Part shown: positions 62,596 to 64,000 of the stretch, piece by piece
Layout of the letters: every line of letters begins with the position of its first letter
Numbering within the stretch: the first letter of the stretch is position 1
Assembly (NCBI RefSeq): GCF_001517665.2
Contig: NZ_LN999807.1
Coordinates: 147,788-211,787, forward strand
From: Peptoniphilus phoceensis
GTDB lineage: Bacteria > Bacillota > Clostridia > Tissierellales > Peptoniphilaceae
Reading direction: 5' to 3'
DNA length: 64,000 nucleotides
Made by a program: the position numbers and the translations under genes
Notes under the pieces: generated by a model
What the model saw: the letters and a program-made list of their open reading frames with translations, nothing else
The model's database searches: none
What the model was told of the DNA's origin: nothing

Positions 62596-64000
62596 TTAAA
62601 CCTTACTTACCTGTCCATTTTCCAAAGCAGTATAATAAAGACTAAATAATTTAGTAATATTGTGTTTGTATTTATTGCAGTATTCCTCATTCATAAAAAA
62701 TTTGTCATCTCCGCAAGAACAATTTGCAAAACAAAGATTACATAAATTAGATATGTTACAACTCTTACAGTAAGATTTCTTTATACTGATAAAATCCTCT
62801 AAATACTTTTTCTGCAAATTCCAATTGATTCCCTCGTCAATATTTCCTATCGAAGATTGGTAATCTATTCTTTCACATATATACATATCCCCAGAATGAG
62901 TAACTGCTAATTTTTCACCTGGTATGCAGGTACCCCCGCTTGTATTATTTACAAGATTTACGTTATTGGCTTGAAAAAGTGTTAATTGATTGAATAAAAT
63001 AGTCTCTATATTAGTTCCATTTGAATTTCCGTCTATATACGAATTTACAATATCTAAAACATCTGCATATGCCTCCTTATCTCCTCTTTGACCATTATAA
63101 TAATTAGTATTCATAGATTTTACTTTATTTATCTTTCTAAATTTATTAAATATATCCGGCATTTCTAAAGCTGCTTTAATTGTATTTGAAAAAGATGTGT
63201 TATTATCGTAAGTCATTAAAAGTGTATATGGATATATGGTATTATTTTCCCTAGATAAGTCTCTATATATTCTATCTAATTCAATTATATTACGTATAAC
63301 TGAATCGTATGTTTTTTCTCTATTATGGAGAATTCTATTTCTGTTATGATCTTCTTTATTCCCGTCTAGGCTAACTGCTATTGAAAATCCATTATCAAGA
63401 AGATATTTAGACTTCTCACTATTTAAAAGATAACCATTTGTTGTTATTGTATAGAATACCTCTTTATAGTTACTTGCATAATTATCCTTAATATATTCCA
63501 CACTCTTGTATATTACATCCCAATTCAATAAAGGTTCTCCACCATAAAAGCCTATCGTTGGTTTAAAATTAGGATTATACGTTAGAACGTTTTTATTAAA
63601 ATTAAAATAATAGTCTATTGATTTTTTAGCAATACTCCAATCCATCATATTCTTACTATGATTCCTTGAGTACTCATATTCATCAGAATAAAAACAATAT
63701 TTACATCTAAAATTGCAAGCCTCGGTTATTATTAAAGTTAGCTGTCTTATTCCATTACTTGTGATAAAATCCTTACTTCCTTCAACCCAAATGTCCATTT
63801 CATTACTTATGTCAAAATCCTCGAACAATGGGTATTTTTTATATTTATTTTTTATTTGATGTATTTTACCTACTTCAATTACATTACCATTTTTATCTAG
63901 GTCATTTTCGCATAATTCAACGTCATTAATAGGCAAAACAAATCGAGTTTTATTGTCATAAATATACCAATTGTCATTCTTTGTCTTAAAAGCTATTGGT
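62596..64000 (-). CDS. Radical SAM/SPASM peptide maturase (5' end beyond the window)
   Basis: The frame is open through the right edge; the TTG at 63936 is not the true start, since upstream codons read WYIYDNKTRFVLPIND, a typical N-terminal block of peptide maturases. The radical SAM site is CNFRCKYC, followed by GFYGGEPLLNW, ITTNGYLL and the SLDG motif. The C-terminal SPASM region holds GGTCIPGEKLAVTHSGDMYICERID, then CKSCNISNLCNLCFANCSCG and a final EEYC. The pattern is that of the CXXX- or Cys-rich-peptide maturase families. With the gene at 61359 it forms a two-enzyme locus; the precursor gene is expected further right. Confidence 0.85.
   Translation of the reverse strand, partial: PIAFKTKNDNWYIYDNKTRFVLPINDVELCENDLDKNGNVIEVGKIHQIKNKYKKYPLFEDFDISNEMDIWVEGSKDFITSNGIRQLTLIITEACNFRCKYCFYSDEYEYSRNHSKNMMDWSIAKKSIDYYFNFNKNVLTYNPNFKPTIGFYGGEPLLNWDVIYKSVEYIKDNYASNYKEVFYTITTNGYLLNSEKSKYLLDNGFSIAVSLDGNKEDHNRNRILHNREKTYDSVIRNIIELDRIYRDLSRENNTIYPYTLLMTYDNNTSFSNTIKAALEMPDIFNKFRKINKVKSMNTNYYNGQRGDKEAYADVLDIVNSYIDGNSNGTNIETILFNQLTLFQANNVNLVNNTSGGTCIPGEKLAVTHSGDMYICERIDYQSSIGNIDEGINWNLQKKYLEDFISIKKSYCKSCNISNLCNLCFANCSCGDDKFFMNEEYCNKYKHNITKLFSLYYTALENGQVSKV

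Overview
The window is AT-rich DNA from a low-GC anaerobic Firmicute. Short intergenic gaps, AGGAGG-type ribosome binding sites, proteins with copper-amine-oxidase N-terminal repeats, an aspartate-to-threonine operon and a nadABC-niaR operon fit the Tissierellia (Peptoniphilus, Anaerococcus or Finegoldia type). This placement is inference; there is no rRNA in the window to settle it.

Positions 1-11940 are housekeeping chromosome: the end of a membrane protein, a divergent CoaX-like protein, murI, tRNA-Lys(CTT), a GntR regulator, a PepSY-like lipoprotein, a probable muropeptide or dipeptide cluster (Ala-Glu epimerase, DUF819 transporter, class A serine hydrolase, DUF3870-like protein), secA and guaA. 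Positions 11929-16695 are a genomic island in the 3' end of guaA. It is bounded by a 20-bp direct repeat (19 of 20 matching) that copies the last codons of guaA. Inside are a frameshifted mobC, a GNAT acetyltransferase and a KilA-N protein reduced to pseudogenes, a small XRE regulator and one long intact gene, an AIPR-family protein that is probably anti-phage.

Positions 16981-44017 return to core genes: a CDF metal transporter; lysC-asd-hom and a fused thrC-thrB behind a perfect consensus promoter; an ECF S component; hslO; a methyltransferase with a sirtuin; a CPBP protease; hpt; pstSCAB-phoU with a PhoP/PhoR-type pair behind a Pho-box promoter; a secreted surface protein; nadABC-niaR behind a palindrome; and a GcvT-like protein. 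Two identical 698-bp IS200/IS605-like elements (30448-31145 and 44099-44796) each lie against the T-tract of a rho-independent terminator.

Positions 44800-64000 are accessory. A restriction-modification operon is broken by frameshifts and stops, and beside it lies a Ser/Thr kinase with an unrecognised N-terminal domain. From about 48.8 to 60.5 kb is an integrative mobilizable element: three tandem large serine recombinases (the middle one broken), a Cys-rich small protein, a sigma-region-4-like regulator, an ArpU-like protein with an in-frame TGA, an ImmR/ImmA-type pair, RhuM, a candidate oriT, mobC and a relaxase. The sigma-like gene and the first recombinase each follow a short leader reading frame and a hairpin that covers their ribosome binding site. 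The window ends in a peptide-modification (RiPP-type) locus: two radical-SAM/SPASM maturases, a membrane protein and the tail of a broken ABC permease. The precursor gene was not found and probably lies beyond position 64000.
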